A stretch of DNA of 64,000 nucleotides from Diaphorobacter aerolatus (GCF_014489535.1 NZ_CP060783.1:4485501-4549500), one strand, 5' to 3'. Positions 6,873 to 15,547 are shown, counted from the stretch's first letter. The notes: a model not told the origin generated them from the letters alone. Translations and numbers: made by a program.

Positions 6873-7625
6873 TTAGGCTGTTGGAGTTTCAGCGTCTGGT
6901 GTTGTCGTCTTCTCTACTGCGTATTTAGTCCATTTTGCACCCTTGGACTTAATGTATTCCACAACGGTGTCAACGAACTTTTTACCTTCTTCGCTTGCCA
7001 AGTATTCATTCACCTTTTCAGCTTCACCAGCCTTGGTATTCTTGTTTGCCAAAAGATTGGTGCGCAGGTCACCGGGAAGTTCACCCAGTTTCGTCACGGA
7101 TTGACTTACTGTAGTGGGCTTCACCATACCCTTTTTGAATTCAGCGGCGCGCTTTTTGGGGTCACCCTTGTAGCTGAAAATCACCAATGCGTCTCCCTTT
7201 TCTTTCGCTGGCTTGGGAGTAGTTGCTGCATTAACAGTGGTGCCACCTTCGGGTTTTGTGCCACTCAAGCGTTCAAGAGCATTCTTGATTTGGGTTTCCG
7301 AGAAAATATCTTCAGGCTTGATTTTCAGGTGCGAATCTACTTCCGTAGCCTTCTCATAGAGTTCCGCAAGATTCAGTTTATGCTCAACAATCAGCGATAC
7401 CACTTTTTCAATGTTTTCGCGTGTTTTAGCTTCTAAAATCCGTTTTTCAGCACGAAGCTTTTGATACTCGGCTTCTTCCGCGTCGGACAAGTACACACCA
7501 TCTTGAAGCTCCAGATAGCGCTTGAGGTTGAAAGGCTTCTTATCTTCTTTTGGTGCCGTTGTGGTTTCGGTGAGATCAGCTTGCTTGTTAGCTTGGGTTG
7601 CTGGGGTCACTTGCTTGCTTGCCAT
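6873..7625 (-). CDS. Hypothetical charged coiled-coil protein, weakly H-NS-like
   Basis: About 250 residues from the ATG at 7625 (MASKQVTPATQANKQ). The N-terminus is low-complexity and Thr/Gln/Ala-rich. The centre, EEAEYQKLRAEKRILEAKTR followed by IEKVVSLIVEHKLNLAELYE, resembles the oligomerisation segment of H-NS-family silencers. A Lys-rich C-terminal half contains FSYKGDPKKRAAEF and a terminal YIKSKGAKWTKYAVEK. The classical H-NS C-terminal DNA-binding motif is not seen, so the link is weak. A nucleoid or structural role is possible. Confidence 0.5.
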   Translation of the reverse strand: MASKQVTPATQANKQADLTETTTAPKEDKKPFNLKRYLELQDGVYLSDAEEAEYQKLRAEKRILEAKTRENIEKVVSLIVEHKLNLAELYEKATEVDSHLKIKPEDIFSETQIKNALERLSGTKPEGGTTVNAATTPKPAKEKGDALVIFSYKGDPKKRAAEFKKGMVKPTTVSQSVTKLGELPGDLRTNLLANKNTKAGEAEKVNEYLASEEGKKFVDTVVEYIKSKGAKWTKYAVEKTTTPDAETPTA

Positions 7626-7799
7626 GATTGAATCCTTCGGTTGTTGAGTCTGTTGGTACAACAAACTCTTGGATTGGTTTGTTGTTGGAATCGACTTTAT
7701 TCGAAGCTTTTTTTAGCGTCAACAACTTTCTGAGGAATTCAACAATCTTTTTGTGCGTCAAACTTTAACAAGCCAAAGAATCATATGTGTGCGTATCAA

Positions 7800-9095
7800 T
7801 TAGGCTCTCACAATGGGCATGTCTTCCCACCTGGTTGTGTAGGCTGGCGTTCTTCTTTCTTGCTTCATGTGCCAAGTTCCTTTTCTGATTCCAGCGCTCG
7901 CTATTCCTATTGTTCCCTTGCCGTATCGGTCATTTAAGGTGTCCATAGCCGTCATGAGAGTGGTTCTATCTTGGGGGTCATTATCTAGGTCAAGTTCGCC
8001 TTGGCTCGTTGCTGTACTTTGCAATTCCAGTAGGTGAACACCTGCTTTGGCATAGTTGTAGCCCTTGAGATAGATTTGGCTTAGTCCTGCTAGTGCTGCC
8101 TGAGCAATGTAGTGGGTGTCCGCTGTAGGCCGCCGTAAAGGTATCGTGATAGCTCGGCTGTACTGCTCGTCATGTTTCCTGAATGGACTTGTCCGAATGA
8201 ACACCATGAGTCTTGTTGTGTAGCTACCTTGTTTGCGTATCTTTTGCGCTGCTGTTGTGGCAAAGGTACTGATTGCCTCTCGCAAGGTATCCAGATCAGT
8301 GACTGGTCTACCAAAGGAACGTGTACAAGCTATTTCTTGGCGTGGTGCTGGTGCCTCGTCCAGAGTGATACAGGAAGTGCCGTGAAGCTCTCGGTGTGTC
8401 CTCTCCACTACAACACCCCAGTGAGCTCGTACCAGGCTGCTGGATAGCCTCATGAAGTCCTGGACCGTCTTCACATTGAGTGCCTGAAGTTGCTGGGATA
8501 TTTGCCGGCCTATCCCCCAAATATCATTGACCTCAGTCCTGGCGAACAAGTATTCCTTTTCCTCTGGACTCAGGGTACTCAGATTACAGACTTGGGCTAG
8601 ATTGCGGGGGTATGAACCTGGTTTTCTCTCTGAGGTCTTGGCTATGTGATTCGCAAGTTTTGCGAGTGTTTTGGTTTCACCGATTCCGATACAGCAGGGA
8701 ACACCTACCCATTGAAGAATACGGCTGCGTAATTTGAATCCACGTTCAACAAGATCCCCACGTATTCCAGTGAGGTCTATGAACGATTCGTCTATTGAGT
8801 AGATTTCTTGGCGGTGGCCATATCCTGCGGTAATGCTCGCAATTCGGTCACTGATATCACCGTAGAGCTCAAAGTTTGCTGAGAGTCCCACTAAACCATG
8901 AGACTCATTGAAATGTTTGACCTTGAACCATGGGTCGGCCATTTTGATACCCAAAGCCTTTGCCTCATTGGAACGCGCGACACAACACCCGTCGTTATTA
9001 CTCAAAACAACTACGGGGATACCTTCCAGACTGGGGCGAAAGATTCGCTCAGCCGACACATAAAAATTATTGGCGTCTATGAGGGCATAGGTCAT
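7800..9095 (-). CDS. umuC: DNA polymerase V catalytic subunit UmuC
   Basis: A Y-family translesion polymerase of 431 residues. Visible motifs are [19 protein letters not shown] at the N-terminus, [19 protein letters not shown], and SIDESFID carrying the catalytic Asp-Glu pair. The helix-hairpin-helix region ([12 protein letters not shown]) and a C-terminal little-finger domain follow. It overlaps umuD by 4 bp (ATGA at 9092-9095), so translation is coupled. With umuD it would form pol V under SOS control. Element-borne umuDC (as in RumAB and MucAB) is common on conjugative elements and plasmids. Confidence 0.95.
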   Translation of the reverse strand: MTYALIDANNFYVSAERIFRPSLEGIPVVVLSNNDGCCVARSNEAKALGIKMADPWFKVKHFNESHGLVGLSANFELYGDISDRIASITAGYGHRQEIYSIDESFIDLTGIRGDLVERGFKLRSRILQWVGVPCCIGIGETKTLAKLANHIAKTSERKPGSYPRNLAQVCNLSTLSPEEKEYLFARTEVNDIWGIGRQISQQLQALNVKTVQDFMRLSSSLVRAHWGVVVERTHRELHGTSCITLDEAPAPRQEIACTRSFGRPVTDLDTLREAISTFATTAAQKIRKQGSYTTRLMVFIRTSPFRKHDEQYSRAITIPLRRPTADTHYIAQAALAGLSQIYLKGYNYAKAGVHLLELQSTATSQGELDLDNDPQDRTTLMTAMDTLNDRYGKGTIGIASAGIRKGTWHMKQERRTPAYTTRWEDMPIVRA

Positions 9096-9502
9096 ATCAG
9101 GAACTGCTTGATTGAGGTGAGAACAATCCCCCAAATCAAGAGCTCTTGACCGTCCCTTGGAACGATATCAGGATAGGTTTCGTTGCCTGCTTTGAGCTTG
9201 AGGGTGCCGTTTCTCTTCCAGAGGTACTTACAGGTGAATTCGTTGTCTAGGTTGGCTACTACGATATGGCCATGGCGTGGACGAATGGCACGGTCGACGA
9301 GAACAGTGTCATGGTCAAAGATTCCGTACTCCAGCATGGAATTGCCCCGTATGGTGAGGGCATAGGTAGCTGCAGGGTGTATGACGATTCGCTCAAGAAT
9401 GTCTATGCGCCTGCCCCCAAGGTCTTCGGCTGGACTTGGGAACCCAGCACGCAAGCACTGGGCAAACTCAGTCACTAGGACTGGCTCGTAGGCTATGGGC
9501 AT
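9092..9502 (-). CDS. umuD: UmuD, self-cleaving pol V accessory protein
   Basis: An S24 LexA-like peptidase of about 136 residues. The cleavage-site region AGFPSPAED, the nucleophile serine in [11 protein letters not shown] and the catalytic lysine in EFTCKYL are all present. The start is taken as the ATG at 9502 (MPIAYEPVL) because the upstream ATG at 9517 lies inside the LexA box. RecA-stimulated cleavage to UmuD' would activate UmuC, with which it overlaps by 4 bp. Confidence 0.92.
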   Translation of the reverse strand: MPIAYEPVLVTEFAQCLRAGFPSPAEDLGGRRIDILERIVIHPAATYALTIRGNSMLEYGIFDHDTVLVDRAIRPRHGHIVVANLDNEFTCKYLWKRNGTLKLKAGNETYPDIVPRDGQELLIWGIVLTSIKQFLI

Positions 9503-9507
9503 GGGTG

Positions 9508-9527
9508 TACTGTACATGCATACAGTA
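9508..9527. promoter_or_regulatory. LexA (SOS) box of umuDC
   Basis: TACTGTACATGCATACAGTA is a near-perfect CTGT-N8-ACAG palindrome. It overlaps a TATACT -10-like hexamer on the minus strand directly upstream of umuD, so host LexA should repress umuDC until DNA damage. Confidence 0.92.
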
Positions 9528-9561
9528 TAGCGATTTGACCCACTGGTGTGCTGAACAGACG

Positions 9562-9585
9562 AAAAAAAGCCCTCGGTGAGAGGGC
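9562..9585 (-). terminator. Intrinsic terminator
   Basis: GCCCTC (9569-9574) and GAGGGC (9580-9585) form a hairpin followed on the minus strand by TTTTTTT. It ends the operon 11632-9624. Confidence 0.8.
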
Positions 9586-9623
9586 AAGGGGTTGGAGTGT
9601 TCTCGCGCTGGCTATCTTACAGG

Positions 9624-10673
9624 CTACTTCTTGCCGCCAAACAATCCGAAGAGTCCCTTTTTCTGTGGTGGCATTGTTTTAATTTGCTCGTTCAATACTT
9701 CGGTGAAGCTAGCAAAGGGTGAACCTGCTGGACTTGGATTTCTAGTTACCTTTTGCTCAGGCGCTGGCTCAGCTTTCACTTCGTCCATTAGTGGCTTAAC
9801 TGCGTCGATAATTTTTTGAAGATTGTTGTATTCCTCAACAGGTTTGTACTCAACATCAGGATTGTCCTTCATTGATTGAAGTGTTCTTGCTGCTAGGTTA
9901 TCAATCTGGTGAGTGAACATTTTAAACCTGCGTAGCTTACCTTCGTCCTTGAAGTTGTAAAGCACGGTGTTACTCATTGGACTCATGATATCAACCAGAA
10001 GTTGAGCATGTGCCTCACTCTTGATAGCAAAGTTATTGGCGCTATTAACTACTTTGGCGTAATCGGCGTAAACAGTATTGCTATCTTTTAAAACACCAGT
10101 AGCTAATTCAATGTAGTCCAAGAATACAGGTTTGAAATCTTCAATGAGAGGTCTAAAGTAATCAAGTTCGCCGGGATTATTCTCAATCAACTTTTCAGCA
10201 AAAATGTAGTAACCCTTTTCCATTGGGTTTTCTTCAGGTGTATTCTCAGGCTCTGAATTATCGTCACTGCTGAAATTAAATCCATACTTATTAATCAAGC
10301 TATCTTTGGCACAGTTTTGAATTTCCAGTCCCAAAGCTGAAACTTTATCTGCCTCTTGCTTTCTTTCAGACTTCAAGCTTTCCACGCAAAACGAAGTAAA
10401 GATATGAGGAACGAAGTAATGAAAGATTGCCGCAACTTGATCTTTATTGCTTATTTTAGTGACAAAAGTTTTGTACAACTCTGATTCTTTGGTGTCATTG
10501 TTTTTATTGACAATATTGCTGACACAACTATGAAGTGTGGTGAAACTTACCAAATGCATTGGCTCGTTCTTGTACGACTCCAGCACGTCATAAGATTCAG
10601 GGTGATTTTCTTTTAGCTTATAAAAAACCAAGTCGTAAATTTCTTGTAATTGCTCTGGAAGCTTGTCAATCAT
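9624..10673 (-). CDS. Hypothetical protein with glycine-rich basic C-terminus
   Basis: 349 residues, mostly alpha-helical and acidic. A low-complexity linker (PEPAPEQKVTRNPSPAGSP) is followed by a short conserved-looking end, KKGLFGLFGGKK, that could be membrane-active or a docking peptide. It has no recognised family. Its start overlaps the stop of the upstream ankyrin/HTH gene by 4 bp (10670-10673), so the two form one operon and probably act together. Confidence 0.6.
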   Translation of the reverse strand: MIDKLPEQLQEIYDLVFYKLKENHPESYDVLESYKNEPMHLVSFTTLHSCVSNIVNKNNDTKESELYKTFVTKISNKDQVAAIFHYFVPHIFTSFCVESLKSERKQEADKVSALGLEIQNCAKDSLINKYGFNFSSDDNSEPENTPEENPMEKGYYIFAEKLIENNPGELDYFRPLIEDFKPVFLDYIELATGVLKDSNTVYADYAKVVNSANNFAIKSEAHAQLLVDIMSPMSNTVLYNFKDEGKLRRFKMFTHQIDNLAARTLQSMKDNPDVEYKPVEEYNNLQKIIDAVKPLMDEVKAEPAPEQKVTRNPSPAGSPFASFTEVLNEQIKTMPPQKKGLFGLFGGKK

Positions 10674-11632
10674 TTGAATACTTTCTTTGGTTTGTCTGAT
10701 TTCTCAACAAGTAAATTTTCCAAACTACTTGCCAAACTTTGGCTGTCGTACCACTTCAAAAAGTTGCTACCTTGAGGTGCTATCTCGGTAGGTGTCTTGC
10801 CTTCATTGTCCAAAGCATTGATATCTGCGCCGTTATCAATGAGGCATTCAATGAGGGAAGTAAGTTCTTGTGGTTGAGCAATAGTGTCGCCATACATAGC
10901 TAGCACATGTAGGCTATTGCGATAGAACTTCTCAGTGTCTTGATTGATTGCTACACCGTTGTTCGCAAGGTGCTTTATGGCATTCAATAAAGTGAGAGTC
11001 TTGGGTTTGTCGCTACTTAAAATTGAGTCAAGTAGGAATGTGGAAGTGTCAAAGTCCTTGGCAATCTCAGGGGTCAACTGAGGAAGGTTTTGACTTAAAA
11101 GAGCATTGCTGAACTCAGGAAAGCTGCTTTCATAAGTGGGCAAGAATTCCACTAGCTCAGGCTGAAAATCGGGGTGCGCAACAAGGAAGGTGACCCATGA
11201 TTGTTCATTGTAGAACTTCTGTTCATGGTGGAAGACTGGGTAGTCATTCTGAGCAAAGCTGCTCATGCTACTGAGGATATCTTTTCCGAAATAGTAAACT
11301 CTTCCTCCCGTTGTAGTCACCTTCAGTTTGGTATCACCTCTTTCTCTTCTTTTATCCAAAGCAGCAATCGTGACGCGCAAAATATGCGCTGCTTCTTTTT
11401 TTGTGTAGAACTTATCTGGCTCGATAGGTGAGTGAGTGGAAGGCGTAGGGGTAGAGGTAGTGGAAGAGCTATCTCTGGAAGTGTCTACGCCTAACTTCTT
11501 CTGAAGTTCCGCAATCAAACTTTGCTGCTTTTGAACGATAGCAACAAGTTCACTGAATAGGCTATTGTTGACGCCTTGATCGGCTCTCATGTCCTGTAGC
11601 CGTTCGTTTAGCCTATCAATTTCCGTGCTCAT
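10670..11632 (-). CDS. Coiled-coil, excisionase-like HTH and ankyrin protein
   Basis: 320 residues with three parts. Residues 1-50 form a coiled coil (LNERLQDMRADQG, LIAELQKKLG), followed by a Ser/Thr/Pro linker. Residues about 75-120 (DKFYTKKEAAHILRVTIAAL then GGRVYYFGKDIL) look like a MerR/AlpA-type winged helix. The C-terminal third has ankyrin-like units (LHVLAMYGDTIAQPQ, LIDNGADINALDNEGKTPTE). The tail SLENLLVEKSDKPKK is reminiscent of the LAVKP tails of the other two ankyrin proteins. It may be a regulator that senses a partner through the ankyrin units; this is inference. Confidence 0.65.
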   Translation of the reverse strand: MSTEIDRLNERLQDMRADQGVNNSLFSELVAIVQKQQSLIAELQKKLGVDTSRDSSSTTSTPTPSTHSPIEPDKFYTKKEAAHILRVTIAALDKRRERGDTKLKVTTTGGRVYYFGKDILSSMSSFAQNDYPVFHHEQKFYNEQSWVTFLVAHPDFQPELVEFLPTYESSFPEFSNALLSQNLPQLTPEIAKDFDTSTFLLDSILSSDKPKTLTLLNAIKHLANNGVAINQDTEKFYRNSLHVLAMYGDTIAQPQELTSLIECLIDNGADINALDNEGKTPTEIAPQGSNFLKWYDSQSLASSLENLLVEKSDKPKKVFK

Positions 11633-11838
11633 TTCTGTCTCACTCCTAGACCTGGTGAGCCATTTTGATAGAGCTCAAGCCACTTGGGTAGGGGTGTGAA
11701 AGATTGCAACACTGATAGGCTGAAAACCCAGTGTTTACGCGGGGTGTAGGTGGTTTTCAGTCTGCAAGCGTGAGTACAGACGAAAAAAAACCCAAGTGGT
11801 TTATTCCTTGGGCTTTTTAAGACATAAATGTCTTGGTA
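11633..11838. other. Gene-free stretch with an inverted repeat and a bidirectional terminator
   Basis: Between the operon start at 11632 and the tRNA gene I see no plausible gene. CTGAAAACC (11720-11728) and GGTTTTCAG (11752-11760) are 9-bp inverted arms 23 bp apart. CCCAAG (11791-11796) and CTTGGG (11807-11812), flanked by A and T tracts, form a terminator that works in either direction and would end the tRNA transcript. Confidence 0.5.
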
Positions 11839-11915
11839 TGGTACCTGGTACAAGACTCGAACTTGTGACCTCCTGCATGTCAAGCAGGCGCTCTAACCAA
11901 CTGAGCTAACCGGGT
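11839..11915 (-). tRNA. tRNA-Val(GAC) carried by the element
   Basis: A 77-nt cloverleaf with an encoded CCA (complement of 11839-11841). The anticodon stem is CCTGC/GCAGG around loop TTGACAT, giving anticodon GAC. The acceptor stem ACCCGGT/ACCAGGT has one C-A mismatch. It lies inside the element, 308 bp from the chromosome junction, and is a different sequence from the tRNA-Val(GAC) remnant at 12224-12270. It could supply the isoacceptor whose chromosomal gene is the integration target. Confidence 0.85.
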
Positions 11916-12058
11916 GTAATTTAGTGCAGACCACGATTGTAGCACACTTTTTTGAGCACCTTGGAACCTCACGGATTCATTGGGTTTGCTCGGCGTAGTG
12001 CTGAGTCGTTTCGTCAACAGAAGGCGATTGTAGCGCCACTTTTCACCCCGCTTGGCTA

Positions 12059-12183
12059 TTTGCCAAAAATTTAAGGTCAACTAGGTTTACGCACCCTTCT
12101 GGAACCCGCGTCCAGCTTAGGTTTCGTCTTTTTTTGTGGTCAATTGCCAAAAATTCGCCAAAAAATCGTTTGCCAAAATTTAA
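12059..12183. repeat. Repeated TTGCCAAAA sites next to the att junction
   Basis: GCCAAAA recurs at 12062, 12146, 12157 and 12172, mostly in the longer context TTGCCAAAAATT. The sites lie within 210 bp of the junction, in a gene-free stretch (11916-12223). Arm-type integrase or excisionase sites occupy this position in tyrosine-recombinase att regions. No other feature is visible in this gap. Confidence 0.5.
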
Positions 12184-12223
12184 AAGTGTTTAAAATCAGG
12201 TAATTAGTTAAATCTAACTGCTT

Positions 12224-12270
12224 CCTTGACATGGTGGGGGTCGTTGGTTCGAGTCCAATCGCGCCTACCA
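12224..12270 (+). other. Attachment-site junction: 3' half of chromosomal tRNA-Val(GAC)
   Basis: The sequence CCTTGACATGGTGG, then GGGTCGTTGGTTCGAGTCC and GCGCCTACCA, is a tRNA 3' half from the anticodon loop (GAC) to CCA. The T arm is intact, but the expected 5' half is missing: the bases upstream do not complete the anticodon stem or acceptor stem. Identity starts in the anticodon loop, a usual crossover point of tRNA-directed tyrosine recombinases. A complete copy should be rebuilt at the left end of the element, outside the window. Confidence 0.85.
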
Positions 12271-12287
12271 ACTAACCATTGGTGCAA

Positions 12288-12322
12288 AGCCTTCTAGATC
12301 AACGATCTAGGAGGCTTTTTTG
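12288..12322 (+). terminator. Terminator of the chromosomal tRNA-Val gene
   Basis: AGCCTTCTAGATC and GATCTAGGAGGCT form a 13-bp stem with an AAC loop, followed by TTTTTTG. It was the native terminator of the tRNA gene and now follows only the remnant. Confidence 0.85.
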
Positions 12323-12387
12323 TTTTTGCTCTCGGCGTCCGGAGCAGCACTTGGTTCTCGTGCCAACGACGAAAAATCAAGAAAAAT

Positions 12388-12786
12388 TCAGGCATTCGCC
12401 GATCCGGCGATTCTGCGTTGCCACCAGACAAATATCGGAGCACCCACAACCTCCAGAACTGTGAAGGCTATGAAGGGCAGAGGAGGCGCACCTACGATCA
12501 GCATCGATAAAAGCCGACCGATACCCCCTAGAAAGACTGCGCCCCAGCACACTGCAAACAGAACGCCTTGCTTCTCAATTCGAGGTATTGTCCAAAAAAG
12601 CGCGATACCCAGTACCAGCCAGACACCGCCAAAGAAGCGGAGGTTACTGTCGAGCAATGCGTTGTTCGGAATGCCCGCAGACGCGTAGATAGGATCATGT
12701 ATTCCGAACATGGTGATGACTCCCGTGATGCAGGGAATCAACGCGAGCAGTGCGGTGAGAATTTGCAGGGACTTGCGGCTGGTCAT
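12388..12786 (-). CDS. DUF4345-like small membrane protein
   Basis: 132 residues with about four hydrophobic helices: LQILTALLALIPCITGVITM, FFGGVWLVLGIALFW, VLFAVCWGAVFLGGIGRLLS and a C-terminal FIAFTVLEVVGAPIFVWW. The pattern of an N-terminal helix, a conserved R-F-x-G-G and a terminal helix matches DUF4345 inner-membrane proteins of unknown function. It is the first intact chromosomal gene beyond the element junction. It is not linked to an operon. Confidence 0.7.
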   Translation of the reverse strand: MTSRKSLQILTALLALIPCITGVITMFGIHDPIYASAGIPNNALLDSNLRFFGGVWLVLGIALFWTIPRIEKQGVLFAVCWGAVFLGGIGRLLSMLIVGAPPLPFIAFTVLEVVGAPIFVWWQRRIAGSANA

Positions 12787-12975
12787 CGGAAGTGAGAAGG
12801 GCGTGTTTTATCCGTTCTTGCCTATGATAGGTCTGAACTGATAGAAAAGCCACACGGAGGTGACGGGCAGATTCATGCTGCGCTCTGCGCCCAATACATC
12901 GACGGGGAACTATCCCTACACCATTGTTGTGGCGAGGCAATCACAATGGTTTCCCGCTCGCTATGAGGAGTTCCA

Positions 12976-13344
12976 ATGCTGACCGGACGATGCCACTGTG
13001 GCCGCAACGTGTTCGAGATCGATGGAGATTTGCCGTCGGCGCTTACGCGATGTACCTGCTCATTTTGTTCTGCGCGCGGGCTCCTGTACGCGTACTTCGA
13101 GCCTGCAAGGCTGAAAGTCGTGGAAGCCACGAGCGACGCGGTCTATCGCTGGAATACGAAGAAGGTCGCACATCATTTTTGCAGTGCGTGTGGATGCAGC
13201 CTGTATTCGGATAGTCCGGCATTCGAGAAGGACGGTAGCTGGGATGGTCACACGCGGCGGATCGGCTTCAATGCGCGAATTCTGGAGGGCGTTGTTGCCG
13301 CTGACATGCCAGTTAAAGAAATCGACGGCAAGAATCTTTGGTAA
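12976..13344 (+). CDS. GFA-family zinc protein (Gfa-like)
   Basis: 122 residues with the glutathione-dependent formaldehyde-activating (GFA/CENP-V) fold. Zinc ligands are visible in GRCHCG, RCTCSFCSARG and HHFCSACGCSLY. Members bind zinc and often thiols; a specific substrate cannot be given. The start is the ATG at 12976 after GAGGAGTTCC. It is isolated between a membrane protein and phnX, both read the other way. Confidence 0.85.
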   Translation: MLTGRCHCGRNVFEIDGDLPSALTRCTCSFCSARGLLYAYFEPARLKVVEATSDAVYRWNTKKVAHHFCSACGCSLYSDSPAFEKDGSWDGHTRRIGFNARILEGVVAADMPVKEIDGKNLW

Positions 13345-13403
13345 TGCGGCTGCGGAGCACCGCTTAGTGAGCAAGGGGTGCTGTCGGTATTTTTACGCGC
13401 CCA

Positions 13404-14288
13404 TCAACCCGGCATTTTCCCGGCCCGCATGTCGGCTGCAATCTGCTCCAGCACTGCTGGCAAATCTGCCACGCTACGCACCACATAGTGCGCACCGGCC
13501 TTTTTGAGTTTGGCCTCGGCGACTGCCACGCGTGCGTCGACCTCGTCTTTGGGGGCGTTGGCGTATTCGTCCACGCTGTAGCCCACTTCGTTGCCTGACA
13601 GGCTCAGGCCCACGGTCCACATGCCTGCGCGCAGGCCTTCGTCGATGCCGGGGACGGTGTCGTCCACCTTCACGCAGGCGCGCACGTCGCCAATACCCAG
13701 CGCCAGCACGTTGGCCAAGGCCATGAACGGGCCGGGACGCCCGCCTGCCTGGAGTTCGTCGCCGGCGACCACGTGGTCGGGTTGGATGCCTGCGGCCTCT
13801 GCCTGAGGCAGCAACTGGTTCAGCACTTCGCGCGGATAGCCCGAGCAGGAGCCTACTTTCAGGCCGTTGGCGCGCAGCCATTGCAGCAATTGCACGGCAC
13901 CTGTTATCGGCGCGGAGAACTCGCCGACCTTGGCGATCTGCATGGGCATGAAGCGGGCGTAGATGGCATCCACATCGGCATCGGTGGGAGCTTTACCAAA
14001 CGCCTTCTGCCATTGTGCGGCGATGGTTTCGTCTTGCAGCAGTTGATGGATGTGATCCCACTTCGACAGGCCCATCGGCCCGCGCGCCTGCGCCAGCGTG
14101 ATGGTGATACCGAATGTGGCGAAGGCCTCCACGAAGATCTGCGTGGGAGCGAGCGAGCCGAAGTCCACCAGCGTGCCGGCCCAGTCAAAGATGACGGCTT
14201 GCAGCGGCGAGAGGTTGGCGGCGGTAGGCGTGGCCAGAGTGTCGGTGTGGGGTGCAGCGGCAACAGGATTCGTAGTGGGGAAGTTCAT
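13404..14288 (-). CDS. phnX: Phosphonoacetaldehyde hydrolase PhnX
   Basis: A HAD-superfamily enzyme that cleaves phosphonoacetaldehyde to acetaldehyde and phosphate. The nucleophile motif VIFDWAGTLVDFG is near residue 33, and the Schiff-base lysine is in GPMGLSKWDHI in the cap domain. SGYPREVLN and KVDDTVPGIDEG carry the remaining HAD motifs. 294 residues, slightly long through a low-complexity N-terminus (TDTLATPTAANL). It is the last gene of the leftward operon phnD-phnC-phnE-adh-phnX. No phnW aminotransferase is present, so its substrate may come from the adjacent dehydrogenase rather than from 2-aminoethylphosphonate. Confidence 0.93.
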   Translation of the reverse strand: MNFPTTNPVAAAPHTDTLATPTAANLSPLQAVIFDWAGTLVDFGSLAPTQIFVEAFATFGITITLAQARGPMGLSKWDHIHQLLQDETIAAQWQKAFGKAPTDADVDAIYARFMPMQIAKVGEFSAPITGAVQLLQWLRANGLKVGSCSGYPREVLNQLLPQAEAAGIQPDHVVAGDELQAGGRPGPFMALANVLALGIGDVRACVKVDDTVPGIDEGLRAGMWTVGLSLSGNEVGYSVDEYANAPKDEVDARVAVAEAKLKKAGAHYVVRSVADLPAVLEQIAADMRAGKMPG

Positions 14289-14401
14289 GGTGATCGGTTC
14301 GCTCTAGGGACGGTAGTGGATTGCGCTGTGCATCGGGAGTCTCCGCATGGATGAGATCGATCAACGCGAGCAGCTTGACGATCGATTCATGCAGAAAATC
14401 C

Positions 14402-15492
14402 CTAAGCCAGCGCTCGAATGAAATTGCGACCACGCGGGCCGCTGGCGGCTTTTTTCACCATGGCCTGCCATGCGTTCGAATCTACGCCATAGCGCGCTGG
14501 ATCGGTCGCAACGCCCAGGCCTTGCAGAAACGCTGTCAGGCGCTCGACGGCGGACGCGGGTGTGGTGGCATCAAAAATGGAAAGCAGCGCAGCGTCCGCA
14601 ACATCGTCGGCGCCGAGCGCCATCTCCAGCACCAGCGGCAAGCTGAACGAGCAGGCAATGCCGTGAGGCACGCCGTACTGCAAGGTGATGTCGTAGGACA
14701 GCGAGTGCGCCAGTGCGGTCTTGGTGTTGGAGAACGCAAGCCCGGCCAGCAGCGCGGCCTCGGCCATGTGCGTGCGCAGGTCCTGGTTCGCGGGAGCCTG
14801 CATCAGCATGGGCAGGATGGCGATGGTGCGGCGCGCCGATTGCACGGCCAGCGAGGTGGACACCGGATTGCGATTCACATTCCAGATCGACTCCAGCGCG
14901 TGGGACAGCGCGTCCAGCCCGAGGCCAGCGTGGCGGCGGCAGGCAGGCTGATCATGAGTTCCGCATCGATGATGGCCGCCTCGGGCCATGTGCAGGGCTG
15001 GTGCAGCGAATATTTCTGGCCACCGGCGTGGTCCCAGATCGTGGCCCATGGTGTGACTTCGCTGCCCGTGCCAGCCGTGGTCGGAATGGCGATCAGCTGC
15101 TTGTGCAGGTCTGAGGCAGGCAGTTGCTCGCCCAACTTGAGAATCGAGAGCAGATCGCCAAACCGGCCTGATGGCGTATGGCAGATCAGCGCCTTGGCGG
15201 AATCAATGGCACTCCCGCCGCCAAGCGCCACGATGCACGGCACGTCGGCATGTTCGTGTTGCACCGTCTCGTATAGCGGTGCCAGCCACTGTACGTCGGG
15301 GTTGGGCTGGATGCCGTCGACGACACCACGAAGTTGCGTGCCGATGAGATCGCGCACTCGTCGCACCAGGCCCAGTTTGCGGGCTTCTGGAAACGTGACC
15401 AGCAGGCAGTTGCGACCCGCGAGCAAAGCGGGCAACTGCTCCAGGCTGCCATTTCCTGCGGCGATACGCACGGGGTTGTGATACGTCCACAC
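14402..15492 (-). CDS. Iron-type alcohol dehydrogenase of the phosphonate operon (frameshifted)
   Basis: About 363 residues of a group III alcohol dehydrogenase, similar in type to phosphonoacetaldehyde reductases (PhpC-like). Visible are NAD-binding VALGGGSAIDSAKA, the IPTTAGTGSEVT motif and metal-ligand motifs GLDALSHALES, LAHSLSYDI and VPHGIACSF. The frame breaks near 14917; one missing base within GGGCCTG restores ASGLDALSHALES. It lies between phnE and phnX. In this catabolic setting it may oxidise 2-hydroxyethylphosphonate to phosphonoacetaldehyde, feeding PhnX; the direction is inferred. Confidence 0.8.
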
Positions 15493-15547
15493 GGGGATGC
15501 TTTCGAATTGAGATGAATAAACGAGCGTTGGCGGGTCGTGCCGAGGC

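Larger units (their letters stand above)
1..12270. mobile_element. Integrative element, right part, inserted in a tRNA-Val(GAC) gene
   Basis: Everything left of 12270 is AT-richer than the chromosome to its right. It holds element-type genes: an SF3 helicase, umuDC, ankyrin proteins and many unknowns. The right boundary is a 3' tRNA-Val(GAC) remnant (12224-12270) with no 5' half beside it, and the GC-rich chromosome starts immediately after. No integrase is in the window; it presumably lies beyond the left edge. The helicase plus a candidate origin suggest that the excised form replicates autonomously. Whether it is conjugative, a satellite or a plasmid-like island cannot be told from this part. 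Confidence 0.8.

Noticed and set aside
12224..12270. A functional tRNA gene on the plus strand
   Set aside because: Only the 3' half is present; upstream bases cannot form the acceptor, D arm or full anticodon stem.
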